Origin: G965277745 sp965277745
Lineage (GTDB): Bacteria; Pseudomonadota; Gammaproteobacteria; Cardiobacteriales; Cardiobacteriaceae
DNA length: 64,000 nt
Reading direction: 5' to 3'
Assembly (NCBI GenBank): GCA_965277745.1
Contig: OZ255837.1
Coordinates: 1,426,001 to 1,490,000, forward strand
A program made the translations under genes and the position numbers. The notes beneath the pieces were generated by a model, which was given only the letters and a program-made list of their open reading frames with translations, was not told where the DNA came from and searched no databases. Shown piece after piece: positions 8,201-16,861 of this stretch. How positions within the stretch are numbered: position 1 is the first letter of the stretch; every line of letters begins with the position of its first letter.

Positions 8201-9004
8201 TCACCACCAGCGGTGAAAGTGATGCAGCGGGCCGTGACCTCTGCCGACTCGCAGCGTATCGGCGGCGGCGATCGCCTCGTGGACATATCGGCTCGCCGTG
8301 CGTACGGCTTGCCCTATCGCTTGGCATTTGGCGAGCTCCGCGGTGATCGCCGCGGAAAGGGTACAACCGCTGCCATGGGTATTGTTGCTCGACAGGCGCG
8401 GGGTTTCGAGCAGCACCGTTTCCGTGGCGGTGAGCAGCAGGTCGCGCACGGTATCCGTCTTTCCGTGTCCGCCTTTGAGCAGCACTGCTTTGCAGCCGAG
8501 CGAGAGCAATTCGCGGGCGGTGGCTTCGTCCGGCTCTGTGCTCGTTCCGGGTGGGCGACCGAGCAGCACATCCGCTTCCGGAAGATTCGGGGTGATCAGG
8601 GTGGCGAGTGGTAACAATTCTTTGTGAAGGACGTCGATGGCGTTTTTCGCGAGCAGGAGATCGCCGCTTTTCGCGACCATGACCGGATCGACGACCAGGG
8701 GAATGTTCTTTGGCCAGCGTTTCAGGGCCATGACGATCGCGGCAACGGTCCGTTTCTCGCCGAGCATACCAGTTTTCATCGCCTCCGGCGCGATGTCCTC
8801 GGCGATGGCGTTCAGTTGCGCTTCGATATTGTCGAGGGGAACAGGGGTGATCGCGCTGACCGTCCGGGTGTTCTGCGCGGTGACCGCGGTGATCACGCTC
8901 ATACCGTATACGCCGAGAGCGGAGAAGGTCTTGAGGTCGGCTTGAATGCCGGCACCACCGCCGGAATCCGACCCCGCGATCGTCAGTGCTTTGTAAATGG
9001 TCAT
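8201..9004 (-). CDS. thiD: hydroxymethylpyrimidine/phosphomethylpyrimidine kinase ThiD
   Basis: A 267-residue ribokinase-family enzyme carrying out the two successive phosphorylations of hydroxymethylpyrimidine before ThiE. Family features are the opening TIAGSDSGGGAGIQADLKTF, VDPVMVAKSG, TPNLPEADVLLG, and the anion-hole motif THGSGCTLSAAI. The start at 9004 is fixed by GAGGGAA, eight bases away, and by the conserved N-terminus; the upstream extension would run into the riboswitch platform. It is the first gene of the operon behind a TPP riboswitch and is followed by the ThiZ-ThiX-ThiY-ThiY-TenA import and salvage genes. Confidence 0.96.
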   Translation of the reverse strand: MTIYKALTIAGSDSGGGAGIQADLKTFSALGVYGMSVITAVTAQNTRTVSAITPVPLDNIEAQLNAIAEDIAPEAMKTGMLGEKRTVAAIVMALKRWPKNIPLVVDPVMVAKSGDLLLAKNAIDVLHKELLPLATLITPNLPEADVLLGRPPGTSTEPDEATARELLSLGCKAVLLKGGHGKTDTVRDLLLTATETVLLETPRLSSNNTHGSGCTLSAAITAELAKCQAIGQAVRTASRYVHEAIAAADTLRVGRGHGPLHHFHRWW

Positions 9005-9130
9005 GTTTCCCTCATTTGCGGTGGCGCAGCGAAGGGAAGCCAATAAAGCTGGACTTGATTCCCTCCGCCGGTCTTAACCGGATCAGGTTCAACGGGTCAT
9101 TCTCAACCGCTCTCACGGTACCCCGACAAG
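9005..9130 (-). promoter_or_regulatory. TPP riboswitch (aptamer about 9130-9054) with Shine-Dalgarno sequestering platform
   Basis: Read on the minus strand, the leader contains the TPP aptamer hallmarks in order: GGGGUACC, the UUGAGA bulge, ACCCGUUGAACCUGAUC, a CCGG/CCGG stem and GGCGGAGGGAA. CUUG and CAAG at the two ends can form part of P1. Between aptamer and thiD lies UUCCCUU (plus strand 9032-9038), which can pair with the thiD Shine-Dalgarno GAGGGAA (9007-9013). The same GAGGGAA is found in the aptamer 3' strand (9059-9065). This predicts ligand-dependent repression of translation initiation for the whole operon. The aptamer call is strong; the switching scheme is inferred. Confidence 0.95.
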
Positions 9131-9269
9131 TAATTGACGAGGATAACGCTTTCTCGTGTCGATGTCTATTTTTGCTGTCTATGAAGGTCGGCGCAATCAA
9201 GATAGAAGGCACCACCAAGGGTGGCGTGTCTGATAAAATTCCCCTCCCGATGGTCACAAGAACAAGCGT

Positions 9270-10406
9270 ATGGCGAAGAAATCCTGGAAAAAAGCGGTTG
9301 CTATCTTAAGCGCAATTTACATCACGCGAATGCTCGGCATGTTCATGGTCTTTCCCGTATTCAGCCTCTACGCGAAAGGGCTTCCCGGCGCAAACGAGAC
9401 GCTCGTCGGGATGGCGCTTGGCATCTACGGCTTGACCCAAGGCCTCCTGCAACTGCCCTACGGCGCTCTTTCCGACAAGTTCGGGCGCAAATCGCTGATT
9501 CTCACCGGGCTGACGTGTTTTCTGATCGGCACGGTAATCGCCGCCCGCGCCGATACGATTTTCTTGATGATCATCGGGCGCGCCGTTCAAGGAATGGGGG
9601 CGATTTCTTCGGTCGTCCTCGCTCTTGCCACCGATATCACACCGGCGCAAAAACGTGGCAAGACGATGGCCATTATCGGTGCTTCGATCGGTATGGCGTT
9701 CGTCGTTGCTCTGATACTCGGGCCGATCATCGCCGCGATCGACGGCGTCGGCGTGCGAGGCTTGTTCTGGGTGATCGCCCTGCTTGTGGGGCTCGCGATT
9801 GTCGCTGCGCTGTACCTGCCGCGAGCGAGCGAAATTGAACCGCAAGGCGGCAGCTATCGCCGCGATGCGCTGCGTAAAGCCTCTTTTTCCGTGCTGATGC
9901 TCCATGCGGTATTCACCGGCGCGTTCGTCGTTCTCCCTCACTTGCTTGAAAACGCCGGACTGGCCAGTTTACAGCAATGGTGGTTGTATCTGCCGGCAAA
10001 CCTGATCGCGATCGTCTCGATGCGCTACAAGGCGAACCCCAATCCGCGCAATTTCGCTTTCGACTTCCTTCTTTTCGCCCTTGCGCTCGCGTTTATCGCG
10101 ATGAATCTCGCCATATGGGAGCTCGGCATCGCGGTGAGTATTTTTTTTATCGGCTTTTATCGTCTGGAAACCGGTCTCCCGCATTGGGTGGCCAATAACG
10201 CCGATCCGCAGGCGCGCGGTCGGGCGATGGGCGCTTATTCCACCGCGCAGTTTTTCGGCAGCTTCATCGGCGCGCTCACAAGCGGCGCGATTTGGCAAGT
10301 CTCAGGTCCAAGCGTTGTATTTATCGTATTGTCATTGGTGGCGTTGTTCTGCGGCGCTGTTTTGCTGTCTTGGGGAAAACAGGATACACTTGCCGATATG
10401 CATTGA
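9270..10406 (+). CDS. YajR-like major facilitator superfamily transporter lacking the C-terminal domain
   Basis: A 378-residue MFS transporter. The N-terminal segment RMLGMFMVFPVFSLYAKG, the motif A loop GALSDKFGRKSLIL, and GRAVQGMGAISSVVLALATD resemble E. coli YajR. The second half keeps the family segment GVYST-like AMGAYSTAQFFGSFIGA. YajR proteins normally carry an extra cytoplasmic ferredoxin-like domain at the C-terminus; this one ends right after the last membrane helix. It is probably a drug or metabolite exporter, but the substrate is unknown. No strong ribosome site is seen before the ATG. It is divergent from the thiD operon and 16 bases upstream of ssb. Confidence 0.85.
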   Translation: MAKKSWKKAVAILSAIYITRMLGMFMVFPVFSLYAKGLPGANETLVGMALGIYGLTQGLLQLPYGALSDKFGRKSLILTGLTCFLIGTVIAARADTIFLMIIGRAVQGMGAISSVVLALATDITPAQKRGKTMAIIGASIGMAFVVALILGPIIAAIDGVGVRGLFWVIALLVGLAIVAALYLPRASEIEPQGGSYRRDALRKASFSVLMLHAVFTGAFVVLPHLLENAGLASLQQWWLYLPANLIAIVSMRYKANPNPRNFAFDFLLFALALAFIAMNLAIWELGIAVSIFFIGFYRLETGLPHWVANNADPQARGRAMGAYSTAQFFGSFIGALTSGAIWQVSGPSVVFIVLSLVALFCGAVLLSWGKQDTLADMH

Positions 10407-10421
10407 ATCAAGGAGTCGATC

Positions 10422-10922
10422 ATGGCCAGCAGAGGCGTGAACAAAGTCATTCTGATCGGAAATCTCGGACAAGACCCGGACATCCGCACCATGAACAACG
10501 GTGAACAGGTCGCCAATTTTTCGCTGGCAACGAGTGAGACGTGGAATGATCGCCACAGCGGTGAAAAACGCGAAAAAACCGAATGGCATCGCTGCGTCGC
10601 TTATCGCAGGCTCGCGGAAATCATCGGCCAGTACGTGCATAAGGGGAGTAAATTGTACCTCGAAGGGCGTCTGGAAACCCGCAAATGGCAGGGAAATGAC
10701 GGGCAGAATCGCTATACCACCGAGATCATCGTCAACGAAATGCAGATGCTCGATTCCCGTAGCGGCGGCACCGGCACGTATGATACACCGCCGCCACCCG
10801 CGCAACAGCATGTTGCGCCCGAGGAGAGTACGCTCGCCGCGCCGCAATCTCCGGCACAGCCGCAAGGCAATTACGGCCCGGACCCCGATGCCGCCTTTGA
10901 AGACGATGAAATTCCGTTCTGA
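10422..10922 (+). CDS. ssb: single-stranded DNA-binding protein
   Basis: A 166-residue SSB. It has an N-terminal OB fold (NKVILIGNLGQDPDIRTM, then EKTEWHRCVAYRRLAEI and GSKLYLEGRLETRKWQ), then a Pro/Gln-rich flexible linker. It ends in the acidic partner-binding tail DDEIPF that recruits replication and repair proteins. Length and domain order are normal. An AAGGAG site precedes the ATG. It follows the MFS gene closely on the same strand, so it may share its transcript, although SSB genes usually have their own promoter. Confidence 0.98.
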   Translation: MASRGVNKVILIGNLGQDPDIRTMNNGEQVANFSLATSETWNDRHSGEKREKTEWHRCVAYRRLAEIIGQYVHKGSKLYLEGRLETRKWQGNDGQNRYTTEIIVNEMQMLDSRSGGTGTYDTPPPPAQQHVAPEESTLAAPQSPAQPQGNYGPDPDAAFEDDEIPF

Positions 10923-11035
10923 TCGTGGGGAAAATCAGCCCCAAGCGCGCAGTCTTCAAGGGGAATGGAAAATGTATCACCGGCGTACGGATTGAATGGA
11001 AGTTCGGTAATCCAGTTCAATTAAGAGGATAAGAG

Positions 11036-11452
11036 ATGAGGGAAATAATATCCGCAATTCATGCAGCCCCTGAAACTGTTCGATCATTCATCGAAAACTA
11101 CGAATATGTGATACCCGATTATCAAAGACCATACTCCTGGGGTAAAGATGAATGTATGAGGTTGTGGGATGATTTTATCAAAAATAAGTTATCAAAATCC
11201 TTAAATAATCGTTTGAAAAGAGGTATTTGTATACTAAATGCTTCTATAAATGATAAACAGAAAAATGCAATTCCAAAATCAGTTTCAATAGAACATATCT
11301 TACCTAAAAAATGGGAAAACTATAAATATAATGATTGGGATCAAAATAAATACAGGCAACACTGCGAAGAATTAGGAAATTTAGTCCCACTAGAAAAGGC
11401 GTTGAATATTAAAAGTAGAGATCAATTTTTTCCGATAAAAAACATATTATAA
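11036..11452 (+). pseudogene. internally deleted GmrSD-type (DUF262-DUF1524) restriction gene remnant
   Basis: A 138-residue frame fuses two ends of a much larger protein. The first ~45 residues have the DUF262 opening (ENYEYVIPDYQRPYSWGKDE), the GmrS-type nucleotide-binding start. The last ~60 residues have the DUF1524 HNH-like motif SIEHILPKKWENY plus CEELGNLVPLEKALNIKS, the GmrD-type nuclease end. Complete proteins of this type usually have several hundred residues, so the whole middle is missing, yet the frame is open. The stretch is conspicuously A/T-rich compared with ssb and nadM on either side, which suggests acquisition of a modified-DNA-targeting type IV restriction gene that then lost its core. 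It is unlikely to be functional, though a small expressed protein is possible. Confidence 0.72.
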
Positions 11453-11600
11453 ACAGTCTGATATAGCGGAAGTGAGGGAGTTAAGCAACCTTCGCGACTG
11501 GACGCCAGATCAGTTTAAGCAGAGACAAACAGTCACGATCAAGCGATTGAGCAATTTTTTCCTCTCCTGAGTATCGGAGAAAAACAGGATAAGGATACAC

Positions 11601-12641
11601 ATGTCTGATGTGCGCCGGCAGTTGGTCGTTTTCATCGGCCGTTTTCAACCGTTTCACCGCGGCCATCTGGCCATCGTTCAACGTGCGCTGGAGCAGGCCA
11701 AACGTCTCGTGATTCTCTGTGCTCCTTGCAACGCGCCGCGAACCCTGAAAAATCCCTTCACTTTTCGTGAGCGGGAAACCATGATCCGCGCGTGCCTCGG
11801 CGCGGCGGAGAGGCAACGTGTGCGATTGCTGGCACTCGCCGATTCTACCTATGACGATGCCACCTGGAATGCTCGGGTGCGACGTCTTGTCGCCACTGCC
11901 GCGGGAGAATTGGGCATTGAGGGGGAAACACCGGCGTTGATCGGGCACAAAAAGGACGCGAGTTCCTATTATTTGGATTTGTTTCCGGATTGGGACCTGT
12001 TGGCGGTGGACAATATCGAGAATATCAGTGCCACGCCGATTCGCGAGGCTTATCTTCGCCGCGCCGAGGACGCGTTGCAATCATCGCAACTGCCGGTGGC
12101 GGTGCGCGAATGGCTGAGCGCTTTTGTCGAGACACCGCATTACCGCTATCTGCATGACGAACAAATGGCAATCGACGCGGATCGGCGCGCTTGGTCGGCC
12201 GCCCCTTATCCCCCGGTTTTTGTCACCACCGACGCGCTTGTCGAACAGGGAAGCGATATTCTCCTCGTCGAACGCGGCAGGCATCCGGGCAAGGGACTTT
12301 ATGCCCTGCCTGGCGGCTTTCTTGATCCGCGGGAATCTCTTTTCACCAGTTGCCTGCGCGAATTGCGAGAGGAAACTGGGATCATCTGCGATGAGGCGCA
12401 GGGACGGCGTTATTTACAACATCAGGCGTTTTACCAGACGCCGCGGCGCAGCGACCGGGGACGGGTGATCACCCACGTTTTCTATTTGCGTTTGCCGGAT
12501 GATGCCGCGCGTCCCGAGGTGAAAGGCGGCGACGATGCCAAGCGCGCTTTTTGGCTGCCACTTTCCGCGCTCAGCGCCGAACGGTTTTTCGACGATCATT
12601 TCCACATTATCGCCGATATGCACAAGAAAAGCGGACGCTGA
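11601..12641 (+). CDS. nadM: bifunctional NMN adenylyltransferase / Nudix hydrolase
   Basis: A 346-residue two-domain protein. The N-terminal nucleotidyltransferase has GRFQPFHRGHLAIV (with the HxGH motif) and the late motif ISATPIRE, for synthesis of NAD from NMN. The C-terminal Nudix domain carries the box GGFLDPRESLFTSCLREL continuing REETGI, expected to hydrolyse ADP-ribose-like compounds. This layout matches NadM of the Synechocystis/Francisella type, used in the non-deamidating NAD route. An ATAAGGA site precedes the ATG. It converges with dcd. Confidence 0.92.
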   Translation: MSDVRRQLVVFIGRFQPFHRGHLAIVQRALEQAKRLVILCAPCNAPRTLKNPFTFRERETMIRACLGAAERQRVRLLALADSTYDDATWNARVRRLVATAAGELGIEGETPALIGHKKDASSYYLDLFPDWDLLAVDNIENISATPIREAYLRRAEDALQSSQLPVAVREWLSAFVETPHYRYLHDEQMAIDADRRAWSAAPYPPVFVTTDALVEQGSDILLVERGRHPGKGLYALPGGFLDPRESLFTSCLRELREETGIICDEAQGRRYLQHQAFYQTPRRSDRGRVITHVFYLRLPDDAARPEVKGGDDAKRAFWLPLSALSAERFFDDHFHIIADMHKKSGR

Positions 12642-12673
12642 GTCTTTCTCGCGCTTTCCGGCGAACGTCTCGA

Positions 12674-13240
12674 TCAGGCATGCGGTAGGGTGACACCGGT
12701 CTGCCCCTGGTATTTTCCTTTTCTGTCGCGATAAGAGGTTTGGCAGATCTCGTCCGATTGCAGGAACAGCATCTGCGCCACGCCTTCGTAGGCGTAGATT
12801 TTTGCCGGCAGGGGGGTGGTATTGGAAAATTCCAGGGTGACGTGGCCTTCCCATTCCGGTTCGAGCGGAGTGACGTTGACGATGATGCCGCAGCGCGCGT
12901 AAGTGGATTTGCCGAGGCAGATGGTCAGCACGTCGCGTGGAATGCGGAAATATTCGATCGTGCGCGCCAGCGCGAAAGAATTCGGCGGGATGATGCAGGT
13001 GTCGTTTTCGATATCGACGAAGCTTTGCGGATCGAAACGCTTCGGATCGACGATTGCGGAATTGATATTGGTGAACACTTTGAATTCATTGGCGCAGCGC
13101 ACGTCGTAGCCATAGCTGGAAGTGCCATAGGAGACAATTTTCCGTCCCTTGACGGCGGAAATCATTTTCGCCTCGAAGGGGTCGATCATGCCGTGTTTTT
13201 CGGCCATTTTTTGGATCCAGCGGTCGTTTTTGATACTCAT
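12674..13240 (-). CDS. dcd: dCTP deaminase
   Basis: A 188-residue enzyme that deaminates dCTP to dUTP, supplying dUTP for thymidylate synthesis. Family features are SSYGYDVRCANEFKVF, the nucleotide site GKSTYARCGIIVNVTPLEP with the conserved Arg and Glu, and the C-terminal lid KGKYQGQTGVTLP. The length is as in E. coli. It lies 15 bases after the mrp gene on the same strand and so probably belongs to the hemB-aroE-mrp-dcd transcript. Confidence 0.97.
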   Translation of the reverse strand: MSIKNDRWIQKMAEKHGMIDPFEAKMISAVKGRKIVSYGTSSYGYDVRCANEFKVFTNINSAIVDPKRFDPQSFVDIENDTCIIPPNSFALARTIEYFRIPRDVLTICLGKSTYARCGIIVNVTPLEPEWEGHVTLEFSNTTPLPAKIYAYEGVAQMLFLQSDEICQTSYRDRKGKYQGQTGVTLPHA

Positions 13241-13255
13241 GGCTAGCTCACGTAC

Positions 13256-14311
13256 TCATTTTTCGATAACGATTTCCGGAAAAGACCGAGTATAACTCTT
13301 CTCCTGGCCCGACAATTCGTAGCCGACGGCAAAGGCGATGTGGTGATAGATCGCGGCGAGATCGGCGTCCGCTTCCCTTTCACCAAGCGCTGTGCCGCAG
13401 TCGCTATTTTCGCGGAAGCGAATGTCGAGCGGCAGGCTGCCAAGCAGCGGTATTTTGTATCGACGCGCGAGTTTCTCTCCGCCGCCCTCGCCGAAGATAT
13501 GCGCGGTGTGGCCGCAGTTCGGGCAGTGGTAGACGCTCATGTTCTCGATCAGTCCCAGGGTCGGAATACGGACTTTGTCGAACATGATTTTGGCTTTTTT
13601 CGCATCGAGCAAGGCGATGTCCTGCGGCGTCGTGACGATGATCGCGCCGGTAACCGGGATTTGCTGGGCGAGGGTTAACTGCGTGTCGCCGGTGCCGGGC
13701 GGTAAATCGATGATCAGATAGTCGAGTGCGTGCCAGCGGCTTTCGTTGAGTAATTGAATCAGGGTCTGGGTAACCATCGGGCCACGCCAGATCATCGCGG
13801 TTTCTTCGTCGATCAGATCGGCCATCGAAAGGGTTTGCAGGCCGTGGCGAATGACCGGTTCCATCGTTTTCCCGTCCGTGCTGAGCGGACGTTGCGCGCC
13901 GCCGAGCATTTTCGCCTGACTGGGGCCGTAGATGTCCGCGTCGAGCAGGCCGACCGCGGCGCCCTGTTGTTGCAGCGCGATCGCGAGGTTGACGGAGATG
14001 GTGGACTTGCCCACCCCGCCTTTACCGGAAGCGACCGCGACGAGGTTTTTCACTTCTGCGAGCGGCTTGAGTCCACCTTGCACGCAATGGGTGGTGATTT
14101 CACTGACGATACGTATCGCCCGCTTGGCGAAGCCCTGTTCGGTCAAGGATGCGCCGAGTTGCCGCTCAAGGCGCGCGATTTCTCGCTGACAGGGATAGCC
14201 CACGGTGATTCGGGTAACGGTTTCCTTTTCCTCGATCCGCGCTTTGGCAAAAATCGCCTGGCCGCTTGATGTATCGATGAAGTGACGGATGCTGTGTTCG
14301 CGCGTGTCCAT
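13256..14311 (-). CDS. apbC: Mrp/ApbC iron-sulfur cluster carrier ATPase
   Basis: A 351-residue P-loop ATPase that carries and transfers Fe-S clusters. An N-terminal DUF59/MIP18-like domain is followed by the deviant Walker A GKGGVGKSTISVNLA, DLPPGTGDTQLTLAQ, and the cluster-binding CPNC in VYHCPNCGHTAHIFG. The start at 14311 lies two bases after the aroE stop and is preferred over a longer frame that would overlap aroE for 110 bases. It sits in the hemB-aroE-apbC-dcd run. Mrp-family members are close relatives, so the symbol is by convention. Confidence 0.93.
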   Translation of the reverse strand: MDTREHSIRHFIDTSSGQAIFAKARIEEKETVTRITVGYPCQREIARLERQLGASLTEQGFAKRAIRIVSEITTHCVQGGLKPLAEVKNLVAVASGKGGVGKSTISVNLAIALQQQGAAVGLLDADIYGPSQAKMLGGAQRPLSTDGKTMEPVIRHGLQTLSMADLIDEETAMIWRGPMVTQTLIQLLNESRWHALDYLIIDLPPGTGDTQLTLAQQIPVTGAIIVTTPQDIALLDAKKAKIMFDKVRIPTLGLIENMSVYHCPNCGHTAHIFGEGGGEKLARRYKIPLLGSLPLDIRFRENSDCGTALGEREADADLAAIYHHIAFAVGYELSGQEKSYTRSFPEIVIEK

Positions 14312-14313
14312 GA

Positions 14314-15108
14314 TCAGCCCGCGATTTTCTCGCTGAACCAAATGCGGAAACTGAGTTCGGCCTGGCGTTTTAGCATGCTGTCGCCGTCGGCAACGTGGGA
14401 AACGCCGTGGTTTTTCGCCCATTGCAGAAACGGCGTGTCGATGCCGTAGACCATGTCGTAACAGAAGGTGGTGTCGCGATCGGCGATCAGTGTCTCCGGC
14501 AGGGCGGGCATCTTACCCGACAGGCCAGCGCTCGTGGCGTTGAGGATCAGATCATAGCCTCGCGCCGGCGTTTCACCGAATGGCAACACCTGCATCGGTA
14601 CTTGTGTTAGGTCGCGGTGCGCTTCGAGGATCGAATGCGCTTTGGCTAGGGTGCGATTCATGATGTCGAGTCGGGCGACGCCGCTTTCCAGAAGTGGCAG
14701 CACGACGCCGCGGGCGGCGCCACCGGCGCCGAGAAGTAAAACCCGGCGGTCGTGGAGAGGGAACAGATGAACCTTTTGCAAAGCGTCGACCAAGCCGCGG
14801 CCGTCGGTGTTCTCCGCGCAGAGCTTGCCGCTGTGCATCCACAGGGTATTTGTGGCCCGTGCCCGCTTCGCGTAGGCTGTGCACCGATCGGCGAGCGCGT
14901 AGGCGGCCTGTTTGTAGGGCAGGGTGATGTTCAGCCCGCGTCCGCCGGCGGCGAAGAACTGGCGCACAATGCGCGCAAATTCCCCTTCCGGCACCAGAAT
15001 CCGTTCGTATTGTAGATCAACCGCGAAATCGCGGGCGAGGGCAGCGTGGATTTCCGGGGAACGGGAGTGGGCGATTGGATTGCCGAGCACCGCGCAGCGA
15101 TAGGTCAT
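14314..15108 (-). CDS. aroE: shikimate dehydrogenase
   Basis: A 264-residue NADP-dependent enzyme of the shikimate pathway. The substrate site GNPIAHSRSPEIHAAL and NITLPYKQAAY with its catalytic lysine are present, as are the later ENTDGRGLVDAL and the nucleotide-binding VLLLGAGGAARGVVLPL. The ATG overlaps the hemB stop by four bases (ATGA), which fixes the start and suggests coupled translation. Length and motifs are complete. Confidence 0.96.
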   Translation of the reverse strand: MTYRCAVLGNPIAHSRSPEIHAALARDFAVDLQYERILVPEGEFARIVRQFFAAGGRGLNITLPYKQAAYALADRCTAYAKRARATNTLWMHSGKLCAENTDGRGLVDALQKVHLFPLHDRRVLLLGAGGAARGVVLPLLESGVARLDIMNRTLAKAHSILEAHRDLTQVPMQVLPFGETPARGYDLILNATSAGLSGKMPALPETLIADRDTTFCYDMVYGIDTPFLQWAKNHGVSHVADGDSMLKRQAELSFRIWFSEKIAG

Positions 15109-16112
15109 TTCGCCTCTCGCAGAAGTTTTGCCGCCGTTTTTGCGAAATAGGTGAAAATCATATCGGCACCGGCTCGCTTGCAGGCGAGCAGGGATTCGAT
15201 AATGACTTTGTCGCGTTCCAGAAATCCGTTTTGACAAGCGGATACGATCATCGCGTATTCCCCGCCGACCTGATAAAGCGCGGTCGGGAATTGGAAGCGT
15301 TCTTTCGCGCGTTGCAGGACGTCGAGAGAAAGCAGGCCCGGTTTGAGCATGACGATATCGGCGCCTTCGGCGATGGCGATGGCGATTTCATGCAGGGCTT
15401 CGGCGCTGTTGGCCGGATCCATTTGATAGGTGTACTTGTCGGCCTTTCCCAGATTTTCGGCGGAACCGATGGCGTGACGAAATGGTTCGTAAAAGGCGCT
15501 CGCGTATTTGACATATGCCATGATGCCGGTGTTGACGAATCCCGCTTTTTCCAAGGCAGTGCGTAACTTGCCGGTGCTGCCGTCCATCATATCGGAATGG
15601 GCGATGTAATCGACGCCCGCTTCGGCGTGACAAAGTGCTTGTTCTATCAATGTTTCCACGGTACGATCGTTGACGACGTAGGCGTTGGCGTCGATGATGC
15701 CGTCTTGGCCGTGAACGGTGTACGGGTCGAGGGCGACATCGGAGAAAATGACGAAATCCGGAAACGCTTTTTTCACCGCCCGGATCGCCCGGGGAATCAG
15801 CCCCTTCGGGTCATAGGCATAGGCCGCGTCCAGGGATTTCAGCGATTGTTCGATCTGTGGATATAAATTGATCGCCGGGATCCCGAGTTCGCGCAGGTCG
15901 GCGATTTCTTTTATCAGTTCGTCGACACTCAGGCGAAAGATTCCTTGCATATGGTGCAGCGGCTGACGAATGCCTTTCCCTTCTCTGATAAACACCGGAA
16001 AAACCAGGTCGTCTGTTGCCAGATGGTTTTCCCGCACCAGGGAACGGGAAATCTCGCTTCGGCGGTTGCGCCGTTTACGTGTCGCGGGAAAGGAAGTACC
16101 GATTATGCTCAT
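15105..16112 (-). CDS. hemB: delta-aminolevulinic acid dehydratase (porphobilinogen synthase)
   Basis: A 335-residue enzyme joining two 5-aminolevulinate molecules to porphobilinogen in haem synthesis. The two Schiff-base lysines lie in MAYVKYASAFYEPFR and in VMLKPGL. The metal/allosteric region reads DVALDPYTVHGQDGII, without the cysteine triplet of zinc-type enzymes, which points to a magnesium-dependent form. It is the first gene of the hemB-aroE-apbC-dcd run and divergent from dsbA, with about 137 bases between the starts. Confidence 0.97.
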   Translation of the reverse strand: MSIIGTSFPATRKRRNRRSEISRSLVRENHLATDDLVFPVFIREGKGIRQPLHHMQGIFRLSVDELIKEIADLRELGIPAINLYPQIEQSLKSLDAAYAYDPKGLIPRAIRAVKKAFPDFVIFSDVALDPYTVHGQDGIIDANAYVVNDRTVETLIEQALCHAEAGVDYIAHSDMMDGSTGKLRTALEKAGFVNTGIMAYVKYASAFYEPFRHAIGSAENLGKADKYTYQMDPANSAEALHEIAIAIAEGADIVMLKPGLLSLDVLQRAKERFQFPTALYQVGGEYAMIVSACQNGFLERDKVIIESLLACKRAGADMIFTYFAKTAAKLLREAK

Positions 16113-16187
16113 CGAAATTCCGGTAAAAAAGGTATTGTATCACCAAGACTCTGGGGGGAATCTTGAATTACCATCTGGCAAAATATT

Positions 16188-16215
16188 TTGTCGTGGTGAA
16201 CCAAACCGCTATAAT
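16188..16215 (+). promoter_or_regulatory. probable sigma-70 promoter of dsbA
   Basis: TTGTCG (16188-16193) and a perfect TATAAT (16210-16215) are separated by 16 bases, and lie 35 bases before the dsbA ATG. The spacing and -10 match are good; the -35 matches four of six consensus positions. Confidence 0.55.
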
Positions 16216-16249
16216 TTTTATTCACGAAACAACAAAATTGAACCGACTT

Positions 16250-16861
16250 ATGAAAAGTAGATTTCCTTTTCTCGCGTTGCTTTTCAGTATTTTCTTTCCC
16301 CTTGGCGCACAAGCGCAAATGAAGTATGTCGAAGGGCACGATTACGAGACACTCGCCACGCCGATCGAGCAGGCCGACAAGCAAAAAGTGATCGAATTCT
16401 TCTGGTTTGCCTGCCCCCACTGTAGTGCGATGCGTCCGGCCGTTCAAAAGTGGGTGATGACGGAAAAATCAGCCGACGTGATTTTCGAATACGTGCCCGC
16501 CGTTATTGGCAGTGACAGTTGGGATCGCCCCGCTCAGGCTTACTATACGATGAAGCGACTTGAGGTCGATCTGTTCGACGCTTATTTCGATGCCCTGCAC
16601 AAGGATCGTCAGTACGGACTGATGGCAAGCGATGCGGTTGTGCGCGATTTCTTCGTTTCTCACGGAGTGGATCCGCAAGCGTTCGACAAGGCCTGGAATT
16701 CTTTCCAGGTACAACAAAAACTCGAGCGCGCCCGGCGTTTGTTCAAGGCCTCCGGTCTCGACGGGGTACCCGCATTTGTCGTCAATGGAAAGTACGTGGT
16801 CGAAGCCGAGGCGGGCTATGCCAGAATGCTCGACGTGGTAGAGAATCTTCTCGAAAAGTGA
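16250..16861 (+). CDS. dsbA: thiol:disulfide interchange protein DsbA
   Basis: A 203-residue periplasmic oxidase that introduces disulfides into exported proteins. The signal peptide is MKSRFPFLALLFSIFFPLGA and cleavage is expected at AQA. The active site CPHC lies at residues 55-58 in FFWFACPHC, and the cis-proline loop is GVPAFVVNGKYVV. The start at 16250 is chosen because it begins the signal peptide, and because the upstream in-frame codons lie within the promoter. It is a single gene; exported partners in this window include the lipoproteins and the DUF-type secreted proteins. Confidence 0.95.
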   Translation: MKSRFPFLALLFSIFFPLGAQAQMKYVEGHDYETLATPIEQADKQKVIEFFWFACPHCSAMRPAVQKWVMTEKSADVIFEYVPAVIGSDSWDRPAQAYYTMKRLEVDLFDAYFDALHKDRQYGLMASDAVVRDFFVSHGVDPQAFDKAWNSFQVQQKLERARRLFKASGLDGVPAFVVNGKYVVEAEAGYARMLDVVENLLEK

